DNA from: Gonapodya sp. JEL0774 | Taxonomy: Eukaryota; Monoblepharomycota; Monoblepharidomycetes; Monoblepharidales; Gonapodyaceae | NCBI GenBank assembly: GCA_027604505.1 | Contig: JADIIX010000065.1 | Location: forward strand, 57,893 to 121,892 | DNA length: 64,000 nucleotides | Reading direction: 5' to 3' | In this document: positions 22,492 to 34,558 of the stretch, piece after piece | Numbering within the stretch: the first letter of the stretch is position 1 | Layout of the letters: each line of letters starts with the position of its first letter | The notes under the pieces: model-generated | Databases searched by the model: none | The model's input: the letters and a program-made list of their open reading frames with translations, nothing else | What the model was told of the DNA's origin: nothing | Position numbers and translations under genes: made by a program

Positions 22492-25400
22492 ATGTCACTC
22501 AACTTTGGCCCAGAATGGTATGTTTTCGCCACGCGGGATGTTGTCGCTGCAAAAGACGCCCGCGTTTTGTGAGATCCACTTGACCGATTTCTCTTTGCTT
22601 ATCCGGACATCGCCGGCCGCCCGTGGGAATCCGAACTATTGCAGGATGCGAAAATCATCTTCACCTCTCGTGGCACCGCCCTCGGCAACATGGACGGCGA
22701 AACAACCCCCACATCCTAACGTCTCCGGCATCACAACTGCACTCTCAAGCACGAACGGGACCGCGCATCACGCCGAAACTGCGCCAGACCCTTTCTTTGG
22801 TCAGGGAGCGGATGAAAATATTAGATACGCGACCCAATTCATCGTCGATATGTTCAATCGATCACTACCGTTGCCCAGTGGTTTGGATCCCACACAAGTG
22901 ATTGTATCGCAGGAGCAATTATTGCCGCTTGCAAACGTACCAATCAGTGAAAAAGAAAAGGCGGTAGGCTCTTGATACTATCGTTATCGCGTGATTGGTC
23001 TTTGGGTTCTCAAGAGTTTTTGTGTATGTTGTGCTAGCTTCTCTCCCTCCCTTCTGCGAATCCGGAGCGTTCAAGGGTTGGGAACTCAGCTGTTGCGTCT
23101 GGAGCGCCACCATTTGCAAGTCATCGAAACCCGGGGGAAGTGGAAGGAAGGGGACGTGGTCGTGGAATGGGCCGACGTACGTGTTGAGTTCCTTTCCTTG
23201 CTTACTAACACCCTTTGTTCAAAGATCACTCCATTTTCCGACCCATGGGCGTGATGCTTCTGATAGGTTACGACTATGGTCGAGACCAAGGAGGACCACA
23301 ACGTGACCGTGAAGGAGGTGAAGGGCCGCGCCCTATTCAGCAAGCACGTCGTTCACGGAATGTCGATGAAGGCAATTCGTCCTCGCCAACGGATCTCTGG
23401 GATATGCCTGGCGAAGGTGCGGGATCTTTCGGCGCGGACGGCTCGTTCAAGGTGGGGTCGGCAGAGAAACGCATTTCAACGCAACCTTCTTGGAAAGCGA
23501 GGCTATTCGAGGACGGGGATGTCATTTCAAAAGTGAGCGAACATTTGCTCTTCTGCTGGAGCGGAGTATCGTACTCAATCAAGCACGTTCCTGTCCCACA
23601 GGCTGCCGGCCGCAGCGAAACCCTCTCTGAAAGTGCGCCATCCCGGGAAGCAATCTTTCCCCCCGGTCCTTTAAAGGAGGGTACTACGGAAGCCGTCTCG
23701 GGCAGTGGAGAAGGGACTTCTGTGAAACCACTTGGAAAACCCACCAATGCTCAGGGTCTTGCACCACTCCCTGCCCACCCCTGGATTGATGCCGTGACCG
23801 GCCCGTTGACGAGATCAACTGGCCCCACCCTGAGCACAGGTGACCTTTTGCGTGGAATTGGAGACTCGTTTGGATTGGATGCAATAAATTCGGACCCGTT
23901 CCGGGTAACCGGGGCAGTTCAACCACAGCAACCTGATTTGGCAGCTGTGCCGTCGTTCGACGTGGGCACATCTTCCAGCACCCCTTCCACCTACTTGTCC
24001 ACTTTCTCAGGAAACGCTATTGGAGGTCTTGGCGTCAACCCCACGACTAGACCATATGATCCAGGGTTTGGCCTCGGTGGAGGAATGGGCCTTGGCAGCA
24101 CTCGTCCTGTAACATCGAGTTTCCCATATTCTTCTGCGGCCGACACTGGATTAGTCTCTGGATTTAATCCAGGTACGGGAGGACTCAGCCAGCCGGGTTT
24201 CTCTCGCGCGGCATTAAATGCCGGTTTGGCTGAACCTCTCTTGCAACGAGAACTGGCTGCACTGAGAGGCCTCTCACACGTGACAGCTCCGTTGGTACCC
24301 CGCGATCCACCAGTCTGGTATTACAGAGACCCTTCCGGGCAAACTCAAGGCGAGATTCGTTTCGTGTCACCAAAGCGACCTTGCTGCTGACTGCCGTGAC
24401 TGCTTGAAATAGGCCCTTTCAGTCATCTTGAAATGCATGAATGGTACAAAGGAAAATATTTTTCTGCGGAACTGCCCATAAAACATCATGACGCACCGAT
24501 ATTTGAGCCGCTCGCACAGTTTCTCCTCCGGTTCGGAACTGATCGACCTTTCATCCTGGATGCAGAGGAGTACATAAATGGTGAACCGCTAACGTCTTCA
24601 ACTGCCATTATGGGATCGACGGCAACGTCGTCTTCTACTTCGGGTCTCTCGGCACTAAACCATAGGAGAGACCAGACGGCATTCGACCCGTTCTCACCCC
24701 AGACATTCGCAACTGCTGGGACGGCAAACGGACTCGGAAACCTATCGAGTGGTATAAGTTCAGTGACAGGACTCGGGATCGGCGGTGGCGTTCAGCATCG
24801 AACTGGTGCGACATACGGAGGCACAGATGGCTCGTTTAATCCCCTCGCGACTGTAGGACTGACGAACCTTGGTATCGGTGTGGACGTGATTGGGTCCCAC
24901 AGCCGTGGAGCAGGCACTGGAGGCCCGTTAGGACTTAACCATGAATCATCTGGTTGGCCAGGTGAACCATCCAGTGGCGTGTCGAGAGTTGGCAGCGCCA
25001 GCGTCGCGTGGGATAATATTCCTGCAATTGGCACGCGTGCAGCGTCATCGCAAAGCATTGTTGACCAATTTGGCACAGGATTTCCCCAACCGCTCGCCGG
25101 TGCAGCTCAGAAGTCCCCCCCAAGGTCTCAGGCATCATTCAATGGAACATCGATGTCGGTCGCGTCGTCCGTGAATCAGCAGGCTCCACTGCCTGATAGG
25201 TGGAGCTTTTTTGGGCAGTCGCCGATTGCGCGGCCATCTCAACAGACCACCACTGACCTCTCAATTCAACAGCAATACTCCGCACTCTCTTACGGTCACG
25301 AGTCTCCAGCATCAGTGAATGGGGTGGAGGAGGATGTTCATTCGGAGCAGCCGCTCTCGGAAGACGTTTTAGAGGATTTGGTAGTTGAGCTTTCCAGCCA

Positions 25401-26955
25401 GGACCATCCGGGTGGGCATGCAGATCATCACGTCCTCGTTGTGAGTCCCGATCCGGAGCAAACAATGGAGAACTCAGGGTTTCACACGGAAGGCGAAGCG
25501 AAGCAGCGGCACCAGGAGGGCTTGCCGGCGTCATCATCCACCACATCAAAAGATTCGCGGAAGAAGAAGAAGGAATCCCGCAAAACAGCGGCTCCGCAGG
25601 AAAAACCGGTTCTATCTGATACCGAAAAGAAGGAATCAGATAAGAAAGCGTGGAAAAGCGGTGGTGGACACCAGATAAGTTTCCGCGAGCTTCAAGAACG
25701 AGAAGCACTCGAACGTGAAAAAGAGAGGAAGCGTTTGGAGCAATTAAAGGAGGAACAGCTTGCGGCTGCTGTCGCTGCTGTGCGTGCACAGGAACAACTT
25801 CAACAGGAGGCGGATGGTAACGGGTTGACTCCATGGGCTGCCGCTGCCGCCCCGGCCAAGACTTTAAAGAAGAAGTCCCTACAAGAGATTATGGCTGAGG
25901 AAGAACGCGTCAAAAATGCTAAGGAGGCCGCCCGCGAAGCCCAGAAACAAGCTGCAGTTGCATCGGCGGTGGCCGTTGGTATTGCTCAAGCCGCTGCGAG
26001 CGAATCCTGGAGTTCAGGCAATAGGTATGCCAACATTGCACAGGCGACCCCGCGTGCAGGACCGGCACCAGCGTGGGCAAAAGTTCCTGCTTCCGGACCC
26101 AGTTCTGGTCTCGCAAGCTCCACAAAACCGGCCGTTGTCGTTGCTCCGCCAATGTTGACGAAGGCTGCTGTGCAGACCAAAGGAGCCACAACCATTGTTG
26201 CACCCAAGGTATCGCAGGTATGTCCTTGGTTCTGTTGCTGTGTTATTGTGAGGGTGTTGACTAGTTCATGTCAAAGCCCCTGGAAAGCCCCGTGCAGTCT
26301 TGGACGACAGTCGGCAAGTCAGCGTCTGCTGCGCCTGCAGCTCCTGTTCGGTATGTTGTTTCATTCTTTGAATTGATGTTTGGATTGTTGGAAGTAGCCT
26401 TCTGCACTTTGTCAGTGCTGTGCCAAGGTCCCCACCTGCACCTCAGCGTTCAACCCCAGCGGTCCAACCCACAGTCGCTCAGCCTTCAGCCCTAACCTCG
26501 CAAACTTCTTACGTTGGGAAAGAGATCTTTTTCGGTCTCTCGGAGGAATTCGCCAAATGGATTCGACAAACGTTGCGACCTGTTTCGAAGGACATAAATG
26601 GTGATTGGAACACGCCGTGATCCTGTCTGTTTTGCGCAATTAAGCTTTTCTCTCCCTTGACTCATTACTCGCAGTCGAGGACTTCGTCGGGATATTGCTT
26701 TCCTTCCAGGTCGGAGAGTTCTCCACGGTTGCTGATGTCTGTGCAGACACACTCTCCTTTACGACTGCTATTGATCCCAGGAAATTTGCACTTGAATTTG
26801 TGAATCGTCGGAGAGCTGAGGGTACAGGAGGTACAGGAGCTGGATCTGGGAACACTTCTAGGGCTGGGTCGTCATCTGGCCTGCTGGATGGAATGGACTC
26901 TGGCAACAAATTCGTGCCTGTAAAATCCACTGCTGGGAAGAAGAAGAAAAAGTAA
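22492..26955 (+). CDS. GYF-domain protein (SMY2/GIGYF family)
   Basis: Starts MSLNFGPEWMRKSSS, the classic GIGYF N-terminus, across exons 22492-22517 and 22645-22963. The next exons carry an RG-rich stretch (GRGRGRGMGR) and GYDYGRDQGG. The GYF domain is built across an intron near 24345-24415: PVWYYRDPSGQTQG joins PFSHLEMHEWYKGKYF, giving the W-Y-Y-x-D-P-x-G / G-P-F-x-x-x-x-M-x-x-W-x-x-x-G-x-F pattern that binds PPG-phi peptides. After it come low-complexity Gly/Ser sequence, a long Glu/Lys/Ala coiled-coil (about 25680-26000), and a C-terminal SMY2-type helical region (FFGLSEEFAKWIRQTLRPV, then VEDFVGILLSFQVGEFSTVA). Ends in a poly-Lys tail. Family members repress translation and act in mRNA quality control and vesicle traffic. 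Confidence 0.9.
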
Positions 26956-27101
26956 ATCACGTACACAACCGTCATGTCGCGCTGAGTATAAAATCGGAAC
27001 ACATGTACATAAAATTCGCCACAGGGAATGGTTGGATTGCTGGTCATGAAAGATTTCATCCCTCAAATCTTCACATATTCTCGTTACAGCCGAGCCGATC
27101 A

Positions 27102-28102
27102 ATGAAGATCGATTTTGTTATCTTTGATATGGATGGACTACTTCTCGATACAGGTTTGTTGTCGACCTTTTGAGGTTTGGTTTGATTCCATAAGTTCTGA
27201 GATTTGGCCCGCAAGAACGCATATACACGGAAGTGACACAAGAAATCGTCTCTAGATATGGCAAGACGTACTCATGGACTCTTAAGGCGAAACTGATGGG
27301 TCTCAAGCAGCTGGTTAGGAAGCAGATGAACAGAATCGCAACGAACAACCGTCCCAACTTTCATATTGCCAGGACGCGGCAAGGCTATTGGTAAAGTCGC
27401 TCGAATTGGAAGATGTGCTCCCCCCCGAAGCATATCTGGAGGAAAGGAATCGTTTGCAGGTGTCTATACATGCGTTCTTCGTAGGCAAGCACTGGCAGAC
27501 CACTACCGTCCACTCAGGCAGAGCGGTTTCCTTTAGCTAAACCCATGCCGGGTGCTTTGAAGCTGGTGCAACATCTCAAAGAGAGCGGAGTTCCTATAGC
27601 GGTGTGTTGCAAGTGAACTACCCCTTCTTGCCACACATTTTGGACACGACCAAAAGTCTTTAGGTAGCGACATCCTCCCATCGCAACGCTTTCCGGATCA
27701 AATCGAAGAATAATCCGCTGTTATTTGAATGCTTTGGTGACCATATCACAGTTGGGGACGATCCCGAAATCAAGAGTGGCAAACCGTCACCCGACATCTT
27801 CTTTGCAGCGGCAAAGAAGTTGGGGTTCGACATTGAAAGTTATCCGGAACTTGGAAGTCGAGGGTTAGTATTTGAAGGTGAGTGGATCCGTGGTTCTTGA
27901 TGGTTGTAGTCAAGTAGGCAGACATATGCGTTTCTCAGACGCCCCTTCTGGTGTGGAGGCGGGTATAAATGCTCGCTTACGCGTAATTTGGGTTCCCGAT
28001 GAGAATCTGGTGAAGGAACAGACATTAGTGGATCAATGCACAGAAGTGCTTCCATCCCTAGAACTATTCATGCCGGAGAAGTATGGGTTGCCTCCCTATT
28101 AA
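27102..28102 (+). CDS. HAD-family phosphatase, HDHD1/pseudouridine-5'-phosphatase-like
   Basis: Several short exons. MKIDFVIFDMDGLLLDT spliced to ERIYTEV gives HAD motif I, with both catalytic Asp in DMDG. PMPGALKLVQHLKESGVPIA spliced to VATSSHR gives motif II (Thr/Ser). VGDDPEIKSGKPSPDIFF holds the motif III Lys, and GLVFEDAPSGVEAGINARL holds motif IV. The end, EKYGLPPY, matches the family's C-terminus (FGLPSYE in human). Closest in pattern to HDHD1 (pseudouridine-5'-phosphatase) and the yeast Gpp/Dog sugar-phosphate phosphatases; which substrate is used cannot be told from sequence alone. Confidence 0.88.
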
Positions 28103-28212
28103 TATCGAAAGTAGCATCGCATTTCGAACGGTGTCCACTAATTTTATAATTGTTCCTGGACATCGTGGCACGTTGGGGTCAATTGCTGCGGTTGCGCCTC
28201 AATAATACGTAA

Positions 28213-29083
28213 ATGTCCTTGATTTCCCAATTTTCCATTCGGACCAGATTTCTTTCAGTATCTTCTCGAGCACTTTCAGTTACATCTACAGGTCAGAATT
28301 GGGTCTCCGCTACGCCGAGTGGGACATGCGCTGCTTCGACTGGCTTGCGTCTGACAGCTTTTTCTTGTCTGTCGGCTTCACGATCCGCAGCAATGGGTGT
28401 CACCAGAGATGTTACAAAGCCTGGCGATGGCAAGAACTTCCCCAAGGTTGGAGACACCGTCACCGTGAGTTTGCTTAATGCCACCGGAGTTCATCTTTGC
28501 AGTGTTGCCGAAGCACACTGACGTCGTTCTCCTTTTTCCCAATAGATGCACTGTGAGTATAATTCTGTCCACCTTAACGATGGTGCATTGATACTGACCA
28601 ATCTGCCTTCACAGATACGGGAACCCTGTTGGACGGAAAGAAGTTTGACTCCAGCCGTGATCGTGGCAAGCCCTTCCAGACCAAGATTGGCGTCGGTCAA
28701 GTTATCAAGGGATGGGACGAGGGTGTCCCTCAGATGTGTAAGTTTGAAGCTGAAATGTTTATTTTCCAAGAGAATTCAGTTGAAAAACTCGACCACGTCC
28801 TCTCTTGGCAGCCCTCGGTGAGCAATGCCGGCTCACCATTACGCCCGACTACGGCTATGGTGCTCGCGGAGCAGGCGGTGTCATTCCTCCAAACGCCACC
28901 CTCATATTTGATGTGGAACTGCTGAAGGTAATGTCTTGACCGTCGCGGCAGTATAAACCAGCTCACCTGTTTCACTGGCATTCTCCCATCTTCAAATTAC
29001 AGATCAAGTGAGTGCGGCGTTCTTGTTTGTTTGTACCACTCTTGTGCTAACTATAGTTGAATTGTTCCTTGTATTACAGTTAA
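28213..29083 (+). CDS. FPR1: FKBP12-type peptidyl-prolyl isomerase with micro-exons
   Basis: The core begins [20 protein letters not shown] at 28393. Exons: to 28464, 28546-28552 (7 bases, ATGCACT), 28615-28737 and 28812-28927, then the end. The 7-base exon is required: it restores [20 protein letters not shown], which holds the active-site Tyr, Asp and Arg. [29 protein letters not shown] and [10 protein letters not shown] complete the FK506/rapamycin-binding pocket. The last codons are either ATC AAG TGA at 29003-29011 (no further splicing) or a 5-base exon 29003-29007 joined to 29080, giving ...KIN; the second intron has a ctaac branch-like site. An in-frame start at 28213 adds 60 Ser/Arg/Thr-rich, acid-poor residues resembling a mitochondrial presequence, so two isoforms are possible. 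Confidence 0.88.
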
Positions 29084-29179
29084 AAACGAAGTATCATAAT
29101 AGTCAAATTCATCAAAAATAAATTCGCGTCACAAAATTCACGGAAATTAGATTCGGTTTGCAATATCCATTTGTTGCAA

Positions 29180-32100
29180 TTATGAGGTCGGATGTGGGAA
29201 AGAGTCAACAGGTGCTCCCGCTGTGTGTTTGACAAGTCTCTCCATTCGCAAGCGATCCGTCTTTCGCAAAACCTCTCGCGCAGCCATGAGTTCATCTCGC
29301 CGCATTAACCATTCACTTTCCACATCTGATATTCGCATGTTAAATCTGGCACCTTCAAGCTCAGCAGCTTGACGGGTACGATTTGACTCCACGGCCCGGC
29401 TCAGGAGATTAAGATGCTTGGCGGTATTTTGCGCTTGCTGGTCCATAAAGACTCGTCGAGCTGAGAGTGCGGTGATGGTCCGGGTTTAAATCCAGCACAA
29501 AAGGGGCTGGATCAACACCTCACCTTGCGCGATTTCACGCATCGTCCTCACTCGCTCTCCTTTCTCCAACTCATCAAGTTTTCTGATCTTCTCAGCATGT
29601 GCCTCTTCCTCAGCAAGCATCCCTGTCCACCAGTTCTCGAGAGCATCACTCATTCGCCCGTCACCGGACTCCCATTCGCGCTTGTCCCGTCGTAACTCGT
29701 CGCCTAGTCGGGAAACCTCATCTGCGAGCACTCTTGCAGCAAGAAACAACGAATTGTGAGCAATAGTAATTGAAACGCGTATCCAACAGGTAATTCTCAC
29801 TTGCGCCTGGTGTACTCTTCCTCCTCCTCCTTAATCTTATCCCTTAATTTCTTTTGATAGTCCACAATAAAGCTGGGGTACTTGTTAAAGAGCGGGTATG
29901 AGCCACCGCGAGCAATCGGGCGGAAAGGATTGAGGTACGTTTTCGGTGCATACTGGATGGCAGTGTTCTCGGCTTGCTCGTACGCATAACGAATTGTGCG
30001 CGGGACATCGACAGACGTGGGATGTGAGAAGAAATACTGAAAAAATAGAAAATTATTCGATAAGGGACTTGAGAAAGCGTTCTCTCTACCTTCTCACCTC
30101 AAAATCTTCCACTTTACTGAGCGACATGAGCGCACCCTTGCCTGCCCTCAGATACCCAACGACCCACTGCTGCATCCACCCCACCTCGTTAGAGAGTATG
30201 TGGTCCCAAACGGTGAGCCACTCTTCCCTGTACAATACGTCAGAAAAGAGAGTTCTCAGCAACAGCCACGCGTAAGTCTGCGAGGTAATCCGGTTCCGCA
30301 TAAAATGAGAGAGAAGTTCACGATCATGAAGTGCCAGAAGGTCTTCGATGACATCGAGGTATTCAAAAGGCGGGTTTGGATAGTAGTCCCACCAATTTTG
30401 ACACCAGTTAGCTGTAAGATGTAGAGATACTCAGAACTTGGTGTCTTGGTCCACATAGTATAGCATCTCATTTCATGCAGTCCCATCACGTGCACTCACA
30501 AACAATGGTCATGATCGCCTCGAAACAATCAAATGTGTCGTTCCCAAAAGCCTTAATAAATGGAAAGATCATGCCGGGGAAGTAATCCAAGCTCCCAAAG
30601 ATAGGCGACCAATGACAGAATGCGGACATGAGCCTGCAGAATCGGGGTCACAAGCTGACAGAATTGGGATGCCAAATCTTGAGTCATTGGACCACGCCTC
30701 GAGCACTCACCGGATCATTGCCCTCTCATTTCGAACACTTTTCATAGGAAATTTTCGTCGGACACTTTCACCAACTGGATGTACACCCCGCTCCAAGAGT
30801 GTTGCATATGCATCCCGGTTTTCAGGGAGACGTAGTTGGAAACGCCAGATGAGTGTACGATATTTGGACGGGTAAGCGTGATAGTGCCGAAGGAAACGGA
30901 GAAGCCGCCGGCTAGTCAGATGGTGATCGTGGTCCTGTAAATGGAAGAGCATTCATGAATCTATCCGTCACTTTCGGCATGTCAGCTCCACCAAACACCA
31001 ACAGTCATTTCGACCAGCTCATACAATGTCCCAGGAACTTTCACCGGCTCCCTCTGTTGCATTTTTTTTTCACTTGTGAGACCATTTCCGGCACCTTGTC
31101 GTGCTGTCCGAACACCACGCGGGGGAACCTTTGAGGGTGGCCGCCAGGGTGCATTAGTAGACGATCGGGGGCGGATAGAAAGTGACGACTGAACAGCGGG
31201 TCGGGGAGGGTGGAGAGCCGGTGGGTTTGCCGAGAGAGGTCGGGGTCCGGTTTTGACAGCATTTGCAGGGTTGCGAGGACGAGCAGGAGGAGCCGAGACA
31301 GGGCGAGAGGTAGCGAGTTGCGGAGAGGCCGTTCTTCGGAGTGAGGGATGCGCCGGTCGTGCAGGTGAAGGTTGGCGCCGGGCTGGAATCTCGGCCGCTG
31401 CCGGTCCAAGTACTTCCACATACGCGGGCTCCGTGTCGCTCCCAACTTCACGTGGAGTAGCGTTCATCGTGTCCGCTCCCTCTTCTAGCACAATAACTTC
31501 CTCTTCCGCCTCCTCTTCAGGTGGTATTCCCATGTCTCCCGCTAACAACCCTACACCGGCGGCCAATCCCGTCGCCTCTCCTTCTCCTTCCCAACCCATT
31601 TCCCTTCCCGCAGTTTCCCTTACCAACGATTTGTGCACTCCAATACCTCTATTTCCTCTGTCCCTCTCCCATCTACTCCTCTCCTCCTCCTTCTCTTCCC
31701 ATCGCCTCCTCTCTCCAAGGGCCTCGTCCTCGACGGACTTCAAGAAAGCCGGCCCAAGCATCCTGGACCCGCCTTGTGTGACTACACCATCGGTGGAAAG
31801 AAAAGATAGCAAGTGATGGGATGGATGGGAAATGGCCGCGAGGAATCGACCGGAAGGACTGAGGGCGATCGAGTGGAACTTTTGTAGAGATTGAGTGGTT
31901 TGAGCCTTTCACAAACCACATGTGTGAGTATTTCCGATCAAACTCACTCTTTCCAACCCTTCAACCTTTCCCACATAACCAGCTCCAACCGCGTCGACAA
32001 ATACACAACGGCCGTCCCCGCTGAGCACCGCGCACACGTCGGTGACGCCGAGGAAGAGTATGTGGGAGACGCCAGAGGAGCCAAGATTCGGCAGCGCAAT

Positions 32101-33678
32101 TTCATGCAGAAGGGTGCGAGTTGGGAGGGACCAGACCAGGAGGGAGGTTGTCGGAGCGCTTGGGGGAGAGAGTTGATGCTAAACCGACACAGACCGGATA
32201 TCACACCACGCTGAACTCACCCCTCACCTCTCCTGTACCTCCCGCCCACAACCAGTATTTCCAGGTCTCTGCTCACAGCCAGCGAAGCTGGCGCGTCTGG
32301 GTCCCATATGGAGACTTTCTCCACTGGTTCCGTCGGCGGTGGTTTCCCCAGACCAGTACCACCACCACCATTCGCGCTTATCTCACCACCAGCTCCCCCA
32401 TTGTTTGCAGAACTCGGAACCGCCCGCACTGCACCACGTGGATTCTCTCTCAACTCGATCTTCCACCGCAACTCCATAGTCTCTGCTTCCCACACCATTA
32501 CCGACCCGTCTGCAAACAATGCCATGGCGAGCTGTCTTTCTTCTCTGACTTCTTGTGATCCACCTGACGCTCTTTTCCACGCATGCTCACCGAGCGACCC
32601 TTCCAGTTCCTGGCATCTTGGAGCGTATCCAGCCCACACGACCCCTCCAGCTCCCTCTGTGCCTGCCAGCACTCGAACCCTTGTCCACTTGTCCGTGGTC
32701 CACAATACAGCTTCAGATGGCGATTGAGAGATCAGGAACGGGCGCGTGGGGTGAGGCGAGAGCAGAGTTGGGGGCTGAGTATGATGAGGGGGGAGTTTGG
32801 CGAGAAGGGAAGACGAGTCTTGATTGTGAGTGAGCATGGACGAGAGCAGTCTGAGCACTATGAAAAGCTTGGAGGTCCTTTCCGAACTTGCGGGGACTCA
32901 CCAATATTGTAGCACAGTATGGATCTGTCTGCCAGACCCACAAACAGCTCTCGTGAGCGTGTACGTGAAAAAGCGAGCGATGAGACCGAGACACCAGTTC
33001 GTGCGAGGAGGAACCATCTGTATCATCGACAATCACAAACAAGCAAATTTTTACCACCTAACACCAGTGTTTCACAAAGAGTGGATCTAAAAGCGAATGA
33101 AAATTGCAGCTATTTACCGTCCGCGTGAAAAGTCGAAAATGTAAATAAAGCCTCTCTGGTCTCCGAGCGCCATGACGAGAGCATCGAGGTCGTTTCCTAC
33201 AGGAGGGATGAGGCGGGGTCTATTGTTCGCAAAAGGGTCTGCAGGCGGCGGAGGGTAAGGAGTAGAACGCTGGTGGTTTGCTTGCTGATGCGACTTAAGG
33301 TCCATCTCTGGAAAGTACATCGGTGTACCACAATTGAAAGCGATAGAAGAAAAGGGAACTGTGCGTGTTAAATTCAACTGGGACACGTGCGTTCGCGAGT
33401 CTGAGAGGAGTGAAGTCACAGGGGGGGTGGCGGCGTTGGCCACTTTGAGTAAAGAGCTAGAACACATTGATGTTTAACTTATGATCAGCACCGGTCTAGC
33501 AGCTACCTCATCTCCTAATTAATCGCATCAGTAAAACCCACTGGCTCGAGCCCAGCGCTTTCGCCGTCAACGGCTTCTTCCTGTCCGTTGAGTTCCACAC
33601 TTCCCCTGAGCGCGCGTCCCCCAAAAACAGACACCGTCGTGGGAGTTGCGGAGCAACGGGCGGGATGCCGCTGGCCAT
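29180..33678 (-). CDS. TBC1D31-like WD40-TBC-coiled-coil protein
   Basis: Minus-strand gene with many exons. N-terminal WD repeats include ALVMALGDQRGFIYIFDFSR (near 33130-33180), VSVSSLAFSRTRSRELFVGL (32930-32990) and AMALFADGSVMVWEAETMEL. A long linker rich in Pro/Arg/Ala and Glu follows (31040-31810). The TBC domain contains YPSKYRTLIWRFQLRLPENR (near 30870) and SQTYAWLLLRTLFSDVLYRE (30240), then a coiled coil with EVSRLGDELRRDKREWESGD and TRQAAELEGARFNMRISDVE. Order and motifs match TBC1D31 (WDR67), a centriolar-satellite protein needed for ciliogenesis. The catalytic Arg finger of Rab-GAP TBC domains is not obvious, as in TBC1D31. Start at 33678 (MASGIPPVAPQLPRR) is tentative; the stop at 29180 is clear. 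Convergent with FKBP12. Confidence 0.82.
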
Positions 33679-34558
33679 CTTGGTCCAAATTGTGCGTGAA
33701 TCGACGGGCTTCCGGCACAGCTTATCGTACCTTCTGAGTTGTGCACGGCCGAAGCCGCACTCTCGACCGCATCCAGCTTCGTTTCCCTGTAGTCCTCCGT
33801 GACTTCGACTCCCAGATGGCCTGAACCACATTTCTTTCGATCTGATCCTGAACGAAAATAAGGTAGTTGAGCAAGCTTGCAGCAAGCCTAACAGAATGTC
33901 AGGAGTATTTTGGGTCACGCAGTTCCCGCCATTTTTAATTTTATTCGTGACGGATTTTGATTTGGTGTCCTTTCTAGTCCTTTCGCTCTTCCCCTTTGTA
34001 CATGATTGCGAAGGGACCTGGGTGACAATGCTGTAAACAGCGCGAAGGTGTGGGGAACACTGCCTACGCCTCCAGGTAGCAATTAATTCTGTGACGACCA
34101 CTTCCCACTCTTCCCCCGAATTACACCACCGCAAGCTGTTTACCTCCGAGGTGATATCAATTTGTATCCCATTACATCTCAATCGCAGCAAAGAACCATG
34201 AAAGTGAGCATCGTAGCCGAGAGGGAAGTCAATACACTCAAACTCCTCATATTATAAGTGCACAAGTTCTGGGCATCGGTGGATCAAATGGAGTGATTGA
34301 TTTCGGACTGCCTGATCACCGGCATGAGTGGGCAAGGAAGTCGAAAGTGGGGAGGGAAAGTGGATGCCAGTAAAGCCCCTGTGTGGGCTCGAAGAAGGTC
34401 TACAACTGTCTTTCCAGAGGAAGTTCAGATTGGATCCAGCAGTCATGTGGCCTGGAATCTCGCTGACCTCCTCGTGCGGGAAGAAGATCGCTGCAGTCTT
34501 CCAGGAGAGCGTTCTTATGTTATTCTAAAGCACAATTAAAAATGCCTTTTTTCCCAGG
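33679..34558. other. Region between TBC1D31-like and LRAT-like genes
   Basis: 880 bases. An A/T-rich stretch lies at 33930-33965. A short open stretch at 34297-34539 (VQIGSSSHVAWNLADLLVRE) ends just before the acceptor at 34558 and may be an upstream exon of the LRAT-like gene, but the join could not be settled. Otherwise nothing recognised. Confidence 0.4.
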
